Below are positions 1-10,300 of a DNA stretch of 64,000 bases, piece after piece. Position 1 is the first letter of the stretch; every line of letters begins with the position of its first letter. A program made the position numbers and the translations under genes. Source of the DNA: Prionace glauca (lineage: Eukaryota; Chordata; Chondrichthyes; Carcharhiniformes; Carcharhinidae); the NCBI GenBank assembly GCA_037974335.1, contig CM075760.1, positions 58,743,812-58,807,811 of the forward strand. Direction: 5' to 3'. Below the pieces are notes generated by a model. It saw only the letters and a program-made list of their open reading frames with translations. It ran no database searches and was not told where the DNA came from.

Positions 1-180
1 AATAGAGACAGGCAATATACATTTCTACGTGCAATATATTAAGAGTTTGGGTCTAGTGAAAACTAAACAAAGCCATGGCCTCATAATAGAAGCTGACACG
101 AGGTACGTGTACTGTAATATAAAGAGACTAGTTCAATCCCCATGAAATTTGTAGAGATGGCCGTCCCATCAAAAATTTAC
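1..180. repeat. degenerate TAATATAAAGAGA-type repeat
   Basis: Short degenerate units resembling GTAATATAAAGAGAC (around 110-130) recur roughly every 30 bases. The same unit type is far clearer at 62.9-63.9 kb and in parts of 21.3-21.5 and 60.3-60.45 kb, so this is probably a remnant of one old tandem repeat family. Decay is heavy and edges are uncertain. Confidence 0.4.
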
Positions 181-740
181 AGGACAGGAGTAACATAGGG
201 TTACCTGAAGAATGCAAAGTTTCCTCTGCATTGCCAAATTAAACACTCCCAAGGAAGGACTAGCATGATTTAGATACAAAGTGAATCTCCCTCTATACTT
301 TCCAAATCAAACATTCCGAGAACAGTATACTGTCTAGAAACAAAATGAAACTCCCTGTACAAGCCTGCTCAAACAAAAAGGAGGCAGAAAGCACATGGAC
401 TCTCTTCTACGTAAAACCCCTTCTTCACTCTTCCTTCAGAGATTCGGGAGGCAGGTTTAAATTAGTGTTCGGTATAGGGGAAAGAACCGTCTACACCGTT
501 CCACAAAACACACCCACGTCAGTTACAGCAGAGATTAAATACGGATTAAATCTTCCTTGACAAAGTCAAATCAAACATTCATAAGACAAGTACAGTGAGT
601 TTAGATCCAGAGTAAATATTCCTCGTCACTTTCTCGTCAAATATTCTAAGGACAGGTATAGCACCGGCTAAGTATAAGGGACGATCTTTCGGTAGTGCCA
701 CATCGAATCCTTATCACTAGCTACAGCCGAGGTTAGATAC
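180..740. repeat. decayed tandem minisatellite, unit about 62-70 bp
   Basis: Repeated blocks with the pattern AAATCAAACATTCC, AGGACAG, TATAGCA, TTAGATACAAAGTGAA, CTCCCT recur at about 65-base spacing (examples near 235-305, 305-370, 555-650, 640-700). The theme is a familiar shark tandem repeat. Apparent ORFs inside are by-products. 741-981 holds nothing I can identify. Confidence 0.6.
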
Positions 741-981
741 AGAAGAAAATATATCGAGCATTTCAAGACCAAAGAATGCTCAAGAGATCTTTGAGAGTAA
801 ATCTCACTGACGGATTCCAGATAATTGAATTACATTCTTTTAGAATCCTATAACTCTGGCTGAGAGAATAGATTAGGCAGACACTGAATTTATGCTGTGG
901 CGTGAAGATGATGAACCATCGTGGAGAGACAAAACACAGAACCAGACAGGAGAAAGACAGGGAAAGAGATGAAACACAGGA

Positions 982-2238
982 TATGAGGATGTGTCTAGGG
1001 CAGTGGATAGAGGAGAGCCGGTGGATGTGGTCTTTCTGGATTTTCAGAAGGCGTTTGACAAGGTACCTCACAAGAGGTTATTGCAGAAGGTCAGGGGACA
1101 TGGAGTTGGAGGTAGGGTGTTAGCGTGGATAGAGGATTGGTTGTCAAATAGGAGGCAGAGAGTGGGGGTCAATGGATGCTATTCGGATTGGCGGTTGGTG
1201 ACTAGTGGGGTGCCCCAGGGGTCGGTGCTGGGGCCTCAGCTATTTACCATTTATATAGATGATCTGGAGGAGGGAACCGAGTGCAGGGTGTCGAAATTTG
1301 CTGATGACATCAAGATTGGGGGAAAGGCAAATTGTGCGGAGGGTGTGGAGAGTCTGCAGAAGGATCTAGATAGGCTGGGCGAATGGGCCAGGAAATGGCA
1401 AATGGAATTTAATGTTGGCAAGTGTGAGGTGGTCCACTTTGGTAGGAGGAATGGTAGGAAGGACTATTACTTACGGGGCGAAAAACTGCAGCAGGCGACG
1501 GTGCAGAGGGACCTCGGGGTCCTTGTGCATGAGTCGCAAAAACCCAGCTTGCAGGTGCAGCAGGTGGTCAGGAAGGCGAATGGGATGCTGGCCTTCATAG
1601 CGAGGGGGATTGAATATAAAAGTAGGGAGGTCTTGCTGCAGCTGTATAGGGCATTGGTGAGGCCGCAGCTGGAGTACTGTGTGCAGTTTTGGGCGCCGCA
1701 CCTGCTCAAGGATATTTTGGCCCTGGAGGGAGTGCAGAGGAGGTTTACTCGGCTGATACCGGAGTTGAGGGGATTGAGCTATGAGGAGAGGCTGAATAAA
1801 CTAGGCTTGTACTCGTTAGAGTTTAGAAGAATGAGGGGAGGTCTCATTGAGACGTATAAGATGATGAATGGGATGGATAGGATAGAGGTGGAGAGACTCT
1901 TCCCGCTCAAAAAAGACAGTAGGACTAGGGGGCACAGCCTCAAGATAAAGGGGGGGGCGGTTTAGAACAGAGTTGAGGAGGAACTTCTTTACTCAAAGGG
2001 TGGTGAATCTCTGGAATTCTCTGCCCGTTGAAGTGGTGGAGGCTGCCTCGCTAAATATTTTTAAGAAACGGGTTGATGGTTTTTTGATAAGAGAAGGGAT
2101 TAAGGGTTATGGGGAGAGGGCGGGAAGGTGGAGCTGAGTCACGACAGATCAGCCATGATCTTATTGAATGGCGGGGCAGGCTCGAAGGGCCAGATGGCCT
2201 ACTCCTGCTCCTATTTCTTATGTTCTTATGTTCTTATA
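982..2238 (+). mobile_element. CR1-clade LINE, 5'-truncated, young copy
   Basis: Encodes the C-terminal half of a CR1-type reverse transcriptase: [29 protein letters not shown] and the catalytic KFADD block, then LVRPQLEYCVQFWAP and RTRGHSLKI. The ORF (from 991) runs into a G-tract near 1951-1958 where the frame shifts. The 3' end is the CR1-type TTCTTATG repeat (about 2215-2238) after the GAAGGGCCAGATGGCCT motif. Similarity to the copies at 59.1-60.3 and 60.45-61.9 kb is very high by eye, so the insertion is recent. The 5' end begins abruptly at the TATGAGGATGTGTCTAGG block. Confidence 0.9.
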
Positions 2239-3250
2239 TTTCCATGAACAAATTTGCCGTGTCATTATATTTCGGGATCAGAGGGATTATTTCCTAATTC
2301 TGAACATAGATATCATCATGATGTTTTTCCTCACATAACTGATGAATAAATAATATTGAAAAACAATCATTACTGGAATCCGTTGATTGATTTGCATGAC
2401 TGTCTCTATTTCTGTGCTCTGTTCGTGGGGAAATATTTGTTGTGTTTCTGTCAGTCAACAATCTAATTTGGAATTACTATTTTTGTATTCATTTACATAA
2501 ATACCTCACAGTTTACAATGAAATGTTCATGACAGCAAAACCAGATAAACCGTCACTTGTTCATCAGTTTCAACTCAAAATAGCGGTTTATTTTAAGAAT
2601 TTTAACAGTTGGTTCAAAATGAATCGAAAATTTTTGAACATTCATTCCACCAGTTACATTTAATTAAAAGAACATGACACATTCCATTTCACAATTAGTT
2701 CTGAATGTTCTGATGTCACAAGTAATAAACCATCTGCGAACAGATAGATATTCCACTGAATGTTAATTTGATTGAGGATTTAATCTGTTTAAACAGACAA
2801 GTTAAATTTGAAAAGACAGATCTGATGTCTGAAGTATTCCTGTCATAAATAGTGATCACATTCACAAGAAGGAAGAACCTCTTAGTGATAACCAGTGTGG
2901 TGATAACCAGTGTGGTTATCATTACGAGATAAACAGGCGACAGGGAAACGGATTCAATTCTTGGGCGAGTGTATGCGATTTTCACACTCTACCCATATCC
3001 ATGTGTGAGTTTCCCCCGAGTGCTCCATTTCCTTCCACAGTTCAAGGATGTGAATGTTATGTGGATTGGCTGTGATAATTTGCCTCTTATCCTCCAATGA
3101 TGTGCAACGTTGGATCATTGAATCACTACAGTGCTGATTACACTCTTTAGTTAAATTGATGATTATTTTCCTTTCGACTGAGTGTTTTCTGACAGAATTG
3201 ACAACCCCGTGTTTTCGGCATAAAATAACCAGGCTGTAACCTTAAGATCA
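2239..3250. other. AT-rich stretch without recognised genes
   Basis: No coding pattern or known repeat recognised. A small local duplication of GTGATAACCAGTGTGG lies near 2885-2915. Confidence 0.4.
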
Positions 3251-3254
3251 AATG

Positions 3255-3760
3255 ACAAAGGGCCAGGGTAAGGCCTCTCGAGCCTGCTCTGCCATTCAAT
3301 GGAATCATGGATGTTCCAACATTCCTCACGTAAACTTTATTGCCCTTTCCCCATAATTCTTGATTCACTTACTGATCAAAAATCTATTTATCTCAGCCTT
3401 AAAGATAAACAATGACTTTACCCTCACAGCTCTCTGCAGCAATGAATTCCAAAGATTTACCGCCCTCCGAATGAAGAAATTGTTCCTCATCTCAGTTTTC
3501 AATTGGCGCCCATTTATTCTGAGACTTTGTCCTCTGGTTCTAGACTCTTCCATTAAGGGAAACATCTTCTCAGTATTTAGCTTGTCAAGCCCCTCAATAC
3601 TCCTATATATTTCAATTAAATCACCTCTCATTCTTCTAAATGCCAATGGGCAGAGGGCCAGCCTCTTTATCCTTTTCTCAGAAGACAATCCTTCCATAAT
3701 GGGGATCATCCTCGTTAACCTTCTCCGAGCTACCTCCAATGAAATAAATAAGAGGCCCAA
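3255..3760 (-). mobile_element. CR1-like LINE 3' fragment, old
   Basis: The minus strand encodes MRGDLIEIYRSIEGLDK, then ESRTRGQSLRING and AVNLWNSL, the C-terminal tail of a CR1-type polymerase. A degenerate CR1 3' end (GCCATTCAATGGAATCATGG on the plus strand) follows at the low-coordinate side. Clearly more diverged than the 982-2238 copy and a different subfamily. Confidence 0.75.
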
Positions 3761-3789
3761 AACTGGTTACGGTATTCCACATCTGTTCT

Positions 3790-3965
3790 CATCAGTATTT
3801 TGAATGGGCTGTCATATGAGGAGCGGTTTAGTATCTTGGGCTCATACCCGCTGGGGTACAGAAGAATGAGGGGGGGGGGGGGGTGATTGAGGCATTTAAA
3901 TACTCAACTGGATTGGTAAAGTCAATGTTAACCAAATGTTCCCCTTTCTAGAACAGCCGGGGACA
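3790..3965 (+). mobile_element. CR1-like LINE fragment
   Basis: The plus strand carries GAATGGGCTGTCATATGAGG and AGAAGAATGAGG followed by a long G run, matching the LSYEERL...RRMRGDLIE region of CR1 polymerases. Short and decayed. Confidence 0.6.
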
Positions 3966-4047
3966 AGAGGTCATTGCTGTAGATAACGGAATTGTTGGAA
4001 TTGGTTCCAGAATGGAACAGGTTTTAATGTTGTATATTGTAGTGATT

Positions 4048-4280
4048 TTGCCAACAGGAGATGGCAAAAGGATTAAGTTCATTATCGGGGCGCATTTCTT
4101 TATTGAGGAATATTTGATTGAAGGAACAAATGCGGAAGCAGAAACATAATTTTAACACTGATATCAAACTTATTAATATTTTAAAGATATTCTGTATGTT
4201 TTCAATGTTGCCGGTACTGTTGTTACGTTACAAATATTCGATAAATAGATCAGTTCATGTTAAACAATTTGAAATTATGG
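4048..4280 (+). repeat. left copy of a 233-bp direct repeat flanking a V segment
   Basis: Starts TTGCCAACAGGAG and ends TTGAAATTATGG. A near-identical copy in the same orientation lies at 5209-5440; I count about 8-9 differences, so roughly 96% identity. The TCR V segment at 4770-5141 with its TATA box sits between the copies. Origin unknown: tandem-duplication remnant or insertion-associated repeat. Confidence 0.85.
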
Positions 4281-4572
4281 AACGTTATTTTAGGACTAAC
4301 ATCGGGACCTTCTTTTTGGCACACCGCAACTGGCCACAGTGGAATAAAACTTTAGCAAGAATGTGAGAGATAAATGCACTGTAATCGTTGGAAAGTAGAA
4401 TAAAGGAGGATTGCAAGCTCTCCAGCAACAAAAGACCTATAACCGGAAGAAGGGAACAGCTGTTCTCATTTGTAGTTATTTGGTGAAATGCAACTTGTGG
4501 AGGTCCAAGTGAAGAATTACACCCTGCATTTACCAGCATACACCAGCAGGGAGCAGTGTGAGGCGTGAGAAA

Positions 4573-4579
4573 TATATAA
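4573..4579 (+). promoter_or_regulatory. TATA box for the V segment at 4770
   Basis: TATATAAG lies about 195 bases upstream of the V start codon. No other ATG with a signal-peptide-like frame lies between, so a 5' UTR of about 165 bases, possibly with a UTR intron (acceptor-like CATCTTCAG at 4741-4749), is implied. Inference only. Confidence 0.45.
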
Positions 4580-4769
4580 GATGAGCGGGTCAGGTGTGTG
4601 CTCAGAGGTTGTGTGGGCTGGTGTCAGACTCAAGAGCTCAGTGTGGGTGGTTAAAGGAGAAACCGCCTGCTGTTGTCAGTTCAACATAAACACGGCACTG
4701 AACTGAACCCGAAGAAAGCATTTGGCTCCCGGTTAATTCTCATCTTCAGGTTTTGCGCGATAATTGAGA

Positions 4770-5102
4770 ATGTTCTGGATTTGCTTCGACTTTCTCCTAT
4801 TTTTAAGTCTGATCTGTACGGGGATGACCGGAGAAGCTGAAGTGATGCAGTTCCCTCCGCGGATGGTTGTCAGTGAAACGCGAAACCTATCCATGAACTG
4901 TACCATCCCCACTGGTTTTAACGTCCTGCGCTGGTACAGACAGCTCCCGAATCAGTCATCCCAGCATCGGGTGATGGCCACTCGGGGAACCGATCAACCC
5001 GGGAGAATCACTGCCTCAATCGCTGAAGGCAACAAACTCAGCATCCTGACTGTGAGAGACGTACAGGTTTCAGACACTGCGACCTATCTCTGCGCCGTGA
5101 GG
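4770..5102 (+). CDS. TCR alpha/delta-type V segment, leader and V in one exon
   Basis: A germline V segment of 111 codons. The start ATG at 4770 follows an in-frame TAA at 4761-4763, so translation cannot begin earlier. A hydrophobic signal peptide (MFWICFDFLLFLSLICTG) runs straight into the V domain with no leader intron. Canonical V residues are present: first Cys in SMNCTIP, Trp in LRWYRQLP, an SILTVRDVQ strand, and the second Cys in DTATYLCAVR. The CAVR ending and the 23-bp-spacer RSS directly after it fit a TRAV-type segment; TRDV cannot be excluded. It is the only plus-strand V in the cluster, and 233-bp direct repeats flank it. Looks functional. Confidence 0.88.
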
Positions 5103-5141
5103 CACAGTGTATTAAACACAGGGAGGTCCCTGACAAAAACC
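5103..5141 (+). promoter_or_regulatory. 23-bp-spacer recombination signal sequence
   Basis: Consensus heptamer CACAGTG at 5103-5109, a spacer of exactly 23 bases, and nonamer ACAAAAACC at 5133-5141. It abuts the V exon after CAVR and marks that segment as a RAG1/2 substrate. Confidence 0.93.
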
Positions 5142-5208
5142 TGCACAGTCTCTAAAACCCGCTCCACCGTGCCTGGGACATCAGCGTTTTAAGAAACGCG
5201 ATATTAAA

Positions 5209-5440
5209 TTGCCAACAGGAGAGGGCAAAAGGATTAAGTTCATTATTGGGGCGCATTTCTTTCTTGAGGAATATTTGATTGAAGGAACAAATACGGAAGC
5301 AGAAACATCATTTAACACTGATATCAAACTTATTAATATTTTAAAGATATTCTGTATGTTTTCAATGTTGCCAGTACTGTTGTTACGTTACAAATATTCG
5401 ATAAATAGATCAGTTCGTGTTAAACAATTTGAAATTATGG
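5209..5440 (+). repeat. right copy of the 233-bp direct repeat
   Basis: Partner of 4048-4280 in the same orientation, with the same start (TTGCCAACAGGAG) and end (TTGAAATTATGG). The flanking bases then diverge completely. 5441-5700 is A-rich and featureless. Confidence 0.85.
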
Positions 5441-5709
5441 TAAAGGGGAATGAGAGCAAAACATTTACTAAATCAGAAAAATGTAAAAAGGTTAAAATGA
5501 AGAGAGTTGGAAATGTACTCGAAGAAAATGGAAGAGTTTGTATGGAAATCAGAATGAGCGAAATTCAAAGAGGAAAGGCGCAGTGGTTTACTTATTTATA
5601 AAGCACAAAAAAATGAGCAAAATGCGAACAGAAGAAGAAGACAAAACTAGGATTGTGTTGTGATATTTTTGGCAGGATGAAACACACGGAGCTTATTAAC
5701 TAAAGATGT

Positions 5710-5895
5710 CCAAAGATGTGCGGGCTAAGTTGATTGGCCAGACTAAGAAATTACCCCTTAGTATCCAGGGATGCATAGATTAGAGGGATTAGTGGGTATA
5801 ATATGTAGGGATATGGGGGTAGGGCCTCGGTGGGATTGTGTTCGGTGCAGACTCGATGGGCCGAAGGGCCTCTTTCTGCTCTGTAGGGTTCTATG
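5710..5895 (+). mobile_element. SINE 3' part (V-SINE/HE1-like family)
   Basis: Contains CCAAAGATGTGCGGG, TTGATTGGCC and the tail block GGTGCAGACTCGATGGGCCG ... GGCCTCTTTCTGC, the shared 3' part of the elasmobranch tRNA-derived V-SINEs seen more fully at 22316-22603. The tRNA head is missing. Confidence 0.7.
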
Positions 5896-6077
5896 ACTAA
5901 ATAATGAGAGATTGCAGAGGTCTTAAATTCAGAGGGATTGTGTGTGAATCTCAAGTGCTCGTTCACAGGTACAGGAAGTAATGAGAATATTGTCGCTCAG
6001 CTCACTTACTGGATGTCTGGTTTGTAACGATAAAGCGACACTTACATCAGAAATTCGTTCCTGTACCCGTTGAGGTG

Positions 6078-6195
6078 TTCCATGAAACCAAAAGAGAAAA
6101 TGCTGGAAAATCTCAGCGGGTCTGGCAGCATCTGTAAGGAGAGAAAAGAGCTGAGGTTTCGAGTCCACATGACTCTTTGTCAAAGGCCCTTCATG
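6078..6195 (+). repeat. interspersed repeat fragment
   Basis: The block GAAAATGCTGGAAAATCTCAG ... TCTGGCAGCATCTGTAAGG ... CTTTGTCAAAG is a theme I recognise as abundant in shark DNA. Its class is uncertain. Confidence 0.5.
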
Positions 6196-6317
6196 AAGTC
6201 GCGTTTTCTCAATCTTGAACCCTCGCCTGAGATTTGATGTGATCTTAAATCACCACCAGCCTGTGGACATCTCGGCGATGGTGACTTTACCTTTATTGTT
6301 ACTGTCTAACGGTGTGA

Positions 6318-6757
6318 AAGAACATAAGAACGTAAGAAATAGGAGCAGGAGTAGGCCATCGAGCCCTTCGAGTCCGCCCCGCCATTCAATAAGATCATGG
6401 CTGATCTGAAATGGATCAGTTCCACTTTCCCGCTTTCTCCCCATAACCCTTAATTCCCTTGCTACCAAAAACCTATCTACCCGGGACTTAACTATATTCA
6501 GCGAGGTAGCCTCCACTACTCCAAAGGGCAGAGAATTCCAGAGATTCACGACACTTTGAGTGAAGAAGTTCCTCCTCAACTCTGATCTAAACTGCCCCCC
6601 TCCCTTATTTTGAGGTTGTGCCCTCTAGTCCTGCTGTCTTTTCGAAGCGGGAAGAATCTCTCTACCTCTACCCTATCCATCTCCTTCATTATCTTATACG
6701 TCTCTATCAGATCCCCCTCAGCCATCTAAACTCCAACGAGTACAGACCCAGATAGCG
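6318..6757 (-). mobile_element. CR1-clade LINE 3' fragment
   Basis: Plus strand begins with the reverse of the CR1 tail (CATAAGAACGTAAGAAATAGG) and continues through the complement of the polymerase C-terminus (SVVNLWNSLPFG on the minus strand). Strongly 5'-truncated. It ends about 30 bases from the RSS of the neighbouring V segment, so it inserted just downstream of that gene. Confidence 0.88.
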
Positions 6758-6785
6758 CCCTCTGCTAAGCACTAACTGAAACACT

Positions 6786-6823
6786 TGTTTTTGTATGGGA
6801 CTCGCCATATCTGTAACACTGTG
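6786..6823 (-). promoter_or_regulatory. recombination signal sequence of the V segment at 6824-7446
   Basis: On the minus strand: heptamer CACAGTG (6817-6823), a 22-base spacer, nonamer ACAAAAACA (6786-6794). Class 23-RSS with a spacer one base short by my count. Confidence 0.88.
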
Positions 6824-7446
6824 GACTCCAGGCACAGAAATATACCGCACTGTCAGTCATCAACGTGTTGCCGATCATTAGCTCGGTAATCTTGGCAGTT
6901 TTATTAAATGACGCTGAAAGGCGGTCGTTGATGTGTTTGTACAGCTTCCCTCCAACAATGTGAAGCATATACTGTGGAGGCTGCCCGGGACTCTGACTGT
7001 ACCAGAACACAGAAGGGTTAGATATGCTTGTCTTCACGAGGCAGGTTAATGTGACATTACTTTCCTCCTCCACTGTTATCTCAACAACCCGCTGCTCCTC
7101 TGTGTCTTGATGACTCCATTCTAACATAAATAATAGAAAAAGTAGGAAAAAAATCGGTGTTAGCCAAATATTTCTAAACAAAATCGTCATTAAACTGATC
7201 AATATTATTGGTCAGGAGTAACATCTGGCTTTATAGAAAAGGAAATACATAAACACATCGAAGATAAGAGCAGGAGGAGGCCAGTCGGCCTTTGGAGACT
7301 GCCCTGCCATTCATTGTGATCATGGTTGGTCACACAATTCAATAACGTGATCCGCTTTGCCCCGTATCATTTGCTCCCCTTCGCCCCAAGAGCTACTTAC
7401 TGAGAAGAGAGATAAAGATGAGAATCGGAGTGAGATCGTTCAACAT
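6824..7446 (-). CDS. TCR alpha/delta-type V segment, two exons
   Basis: Leader exon 7401-7446 encodes MLNDLTPILIFISLLS and ends phase 1 at a GTAAGTAG donor. An intron of 280 bases follows. The V exon 6824-7120 begins after a TTATGTTAG acceptor. The V domain shows first Cys in TLTCLVKT, Trp in SVFWYSQSPGQPPQY, an acidic start (EEQRVVEITVEEE) and second Cys in DSAVYFCAWSP, with the RSS directly behind. The frame is open across the junction and all landmark residues are present, so it looks functional. TRAV versus TRDV cannot be decided here. Orientation is opposite to the V at 4770. Confidence 0.87.
7253..7390 (-). mobile_element. CR1-family 3' end fragment inside the V leader intron
   Basis: Plus strand shows GCAGGAGGAGGCCAGTCGGC ... 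TGCCATTCATTGTGATCATGG ... CCGCTTTGCCCC, the complement of a CR1 subfamily 3' end. It lies within the leader intron of the V segment, near the donor. Confidence 0.65.
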
Positions 7447-8030
7447 GATGCTTCCTGAGTCTGTAACTGGGCAGTGAGAGAAATCCTATGTCAGAGACAG
7501 AAATACAGATGCCCATCCCATTGCACTGCTGATCCAATCAAGGAGAGTGATGGTGAAGCGACAGCAATCTGTCCAATCACACAATCGGGTCAGAGTGAGA
7601 GTAGCAAACGGAAGTTGTGGGCGGGGATACGGCAGACTCAATATTGAGTGAAGTTGCGGTGACTCTCAGCTGCACTCGGAGCTGTTGGAGCGGAAATAGT
7701 GACGGTTGAATCTATAACAGTGTCTGACCATCCTGCACCTGCTCATTGTTCAGGTGTCTAACAATAAGTAGAGCGGCAGGGACACTAAGCAACGAGAATC
7801 ATAGAATCTCAGGGCGCCAAATGACGCCATTCCTCCTATCTATTCCTTTTTGGAATAGTTCTCCAAATCTCCTTTGGTCGCTGCACTTTTTGCACACACA
7901 GGGTTTTTTTGTTCAAGATACATATCATTTCTTTCTCAATATTTTTGCTTAATATTCTGGACAATTATAGTCAGTGGGGTTTCCAGCTTTGAACAACTGA
8001 CAGTGCAACAAGTGAACATGATCATCCTAT
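7447..8030. other. V 5' flank and unassigned sequence
   Basis: 5' flank of the minus-strand V segment. No clear TATA box found. 7790-7930 may be an old repeat. No gene recognised. Confidence 0.35.
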
Positions 8031-8034
8031 TATT

Positions 8035-8140
8035 ACTACTGTGTACAATTTTGGTCTCCTTACTTGAGAAAGGATATACTGATACTGGAGGGGGTGCAGA
8101 GCAGATTCACTAGGTTGATTCAAAAGCTGGAAAAAGGGGT
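8035..8140 (+). mobile_element. CR1-like LINE fragment
   Basis: GTACAATTTTGGTCTCCTTAC and GGGTGCAGAGCAGATTCACT match the CVQFWSP ... ERVQRRFT region of CR1 polymerases. About 100 bases, old. Confidence 0.6.
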
Positions 8141-8223
8141 ATAGGGAAAAGGCAGGGAAGTGGAGTTAGGATGCGATGGAACTCAGTTATGAACGCTTAG
8201 AATGGCGGAGCGGTGACGAAGGT

Positions 8224-8577
8224 CCGAATTGATTTGATTTGAATGATTATTGTAATATGGATTAGTATACAGTGAAAAATATTCTTTCCTGTGCGCTACA
8301 CAGATAAAACATACCGTTCATAGGAAAGGAAATGATAGAGTGCAGAATGCACTGTTACAGCCATAGCTAAGGTGTAGAGAAAGATCAACTTAATGCAAGG
8401 TAGGTCCATTCAAAAGCCTAATGGCAGCAGGGAAAATGCTGTTCTTGACACAGTTGGTACGTATCTCAGACTTCTGTAACTTTTTTTCTCGATGGAAGGA
8501 GTTGGAAGAGAGAATGTCTGGGGTATGTGCGGCCCTTAGTTATGCTGGCTGCTTTGCCGAGGCAACGAAAAGTGTCA
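8224..8577 (+). repeat. abundant shark interspersed repeat, class unknown
   Basis: Blocks such as AGTATACAGTGAAAAATATT, GATAAAACATACCGTTCATAG, TAGAGAAAGATCAACTTAATG and TATGCTGGCTGCTTTGCCG form a repeat I recognise as common in shark genomes. It ends right beside the V relic at 8589-8695. Confidence 0.55.
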
Positions 8578-8588
8578 CACTGCGGCAG

Positions 8589-8695
8589 TGTTTTTGTACA
8601 AGGGCCCCTCAGCTTCCTGTCACTGTACATCACAGTCCGCAGAAATACATGGCGCTGTCAGTCAGCCCCAGCTCACGGATACTGAAATTCCCCCC
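8589..8695 (-). pseudogene. TCR V segment relic: FR3 end plus RSS
   Basis: The minus strand reads a V-type FR3 ending NFSIRELGLTDSAMYFCGL, followed by a heptamer-like TACAGTG (8621-8627), a 23-base spacer and nonamer ACAAAAACA (8589-8597). Nothing V-like is visible upstream of about 8695, so leader, FR1, CDR1 and FR2 are lost. The heptamer has T in place of the essential first C, so recombination should be poor. A clear dead V segment in the same orientation as its neighbours. Confidence 0.8.
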
Positions 8696-8699
8696 ATTT

Positions 8700-9255
8700 T
8701 TTTTAAGTGTCTAAAGATGACAGAAACCTAATTCCTTTGCCCTGAAAGCTTTCCCAACAAGTGGAATGTAGCTCAAGAACGAGGGAGCATTGACCCGATT
8801 CTCACAGCAATGAGTAGAAAGTAGCAGTGGTGGAATAGCTGAAATTGATGATTACAGAGTGGCTGTAATGGGCTCCTGTGTGACCGAGTCTGAAGCAGGA
8901 ATATCTGTCCTATTTCAGAAATAGAGAACATTTTGTTATCATTTTATTACAACTAAGATTATCAAATCAATAGAATATATTGTAGATGAAGCAGGCACAC
9001 GGGTAAAAGTCAAAATACTCAGTGAACAACATTACCAACTGAAAATTGTGTAACTTGGGAGCTACCAGTTAGGAGACCAGTAGGTGTGAAGAATGAGGAA
9101 AATGTTCCAACATGTTCACAGAGCTGATGCTGGATCTGGACTCAGTGAGTAAAAGCTCAATAGTTTTAGGTAAGAGTTCAGAAGATATGTAGTGACATCC
9201 GGTCCGGCAAAACGATTGGTCTATTCCTGACAGAGCAACAGGTGAAAAACAGTTG
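8700..9255. other. no gene recognised
   Basis: No coding pattern, RSS or familiar repeat seen between the V relic and the next LINE fragment. Confidence 0.35.
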
Positions 9256-9339
9256 GTTTATTGCTTTCTTGTCCCACATTTCATCCGATCAGCTGGCAGT
9301 TTGTGATCCCACTGAGCGGGGCAGGTGAAAAACCAGCAG

Positions 9340-9515
9340 TGGTCACTTTGCCTTTCGAACTTCTGTCTATCTGCCTGTCTCTCATCACCTTCCTGCACTA
9401 TCCGGAGTCCCATTTTACTCTTAATATCCACAAATCTATTAATATCCGTTCTAAATGAACCCAGCGACTGCACAATCACAAGGCTGTGGGGTAGAGAATA
9501 ATTAGAGTTGTACTA
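9340..9515 (-). mobile_element. CR1-like LINE fragment
   Basis: Plus strand TTAATATCCACAAATCTATT ... GCTGTGGGGTAGAGAAT matches the complement of the CR1 polymerase tail (FW N-S-LP ... NRFVDI). Old and short. Confidence 0.5.
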
Positions 9516-9793
9516 AACTCAATATAGCTTCATTAACAAGGCCAATCTTTAAATTGGACGTGTGTGTAATGGGTAATAGTTGAAATATTTGTGTTATCAT
9601 GGTTGAAGTTTTCCATTCAGGGCTGTTCGCTGAAAATGAAAAAAATCCTCACCGCCGATATAAAGAGACTCATTGTGTAGCACAGAAATGAAGAATTCTG
9701 GCAAGTTGGTCTTGATATGATTTGGGTTATATTACAAATGCACTATCCAGGTCACAGACCTGATTCAGTGAGAGGAAGTGAGATATCTTTGCC

Positions 9794-9832
9794 GGTTTTT
9801 GTACGGGCTGACTGTGCCTCTGTAACAGTGTG
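9794..9832 (-). promoter_or_regulatory. 23-bp-spacer recombination signal sequence
   Basis: On the minus strand: heptamer CACACTG (9826-9832; consensus CACAGTG with one change at position 5), a 23-base spacer, nonamer ACAAAAACC (9794-9802). Directly follows the V exon. Confidence 0.88.
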
Positions 9833-10253
9833 GGGTTCAGCGCACAGTAATACACGGCAGAGTCAGAGACACGGACCCCGGTGATATTTAGAGGAACTGT
9901 TCTCTTGTCTTTGTCCAATTCAGCCGAAAACCGGTCAGGAAAATCTGGAGACTTGCCGTAATTGTTCAGTAAATATCTCGGAGCTTTCCTGGGATATTGA
10001 ATGTACCAGAAAAGAACCTCGCCAGTGTATTCTGTTGTGTAATTGCAATTCAATATAACCGTCCGTTCTTCCTCGGCCGTGAATTCGGGCCGGTCCTGGA
10101 AAACTGAATTTTGGCCATTGGATCCTGTAACAACATGTAGAATGTGTGAGAAATCTGAGTGAATATAACCGATGAAACACACACTGAGGATTTGAACTGT
10201 GACTTACCCGGCAGTGTGACCATTATTATCAGTAAGGCACACAGGGAACACAT
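9833..10253 (-). CDS. TCR alpha/delta-type V segment, two exons
   Basis: Leader exon 10208-10253 encodes MCSLCALLIIMVTLPG and ends phase 1 at a GTAAGTCAC donor. The intron is 83 bases and ends TTGTTACAG. The V exon 9833-10124 encodes a complete domain: first Cys in VILNCNYTT, Trp in VLFWYIQYPRKAPRY, FPDRFSAEL, and second Cys in DSAVYYCALNP. The FWYxQYPxxAPxYLL stretch is shared with the pseudogene at 11175-11470, so both may belong to one V family. Minus strand, with its own TATA-like box. Looks functional; TRAV is favoured by CAL but TRDV is possible. Confidence 0.9.
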
Positions 10254-10300
10254 GGTTCCAGATTGGACAGAAACTGTTTAAACTGTGTTCCTGCTTCTAG

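Noticed and set aside
425-515. A J-segment-like reading (SGGRFKLVFGIGERTVYTVP) close to the V cluster
   Set aside because: No 12-RSS heptamer/nonamer upstream and no splice donor after it; the stretch fits the local 62-70 bp tandem repeat.
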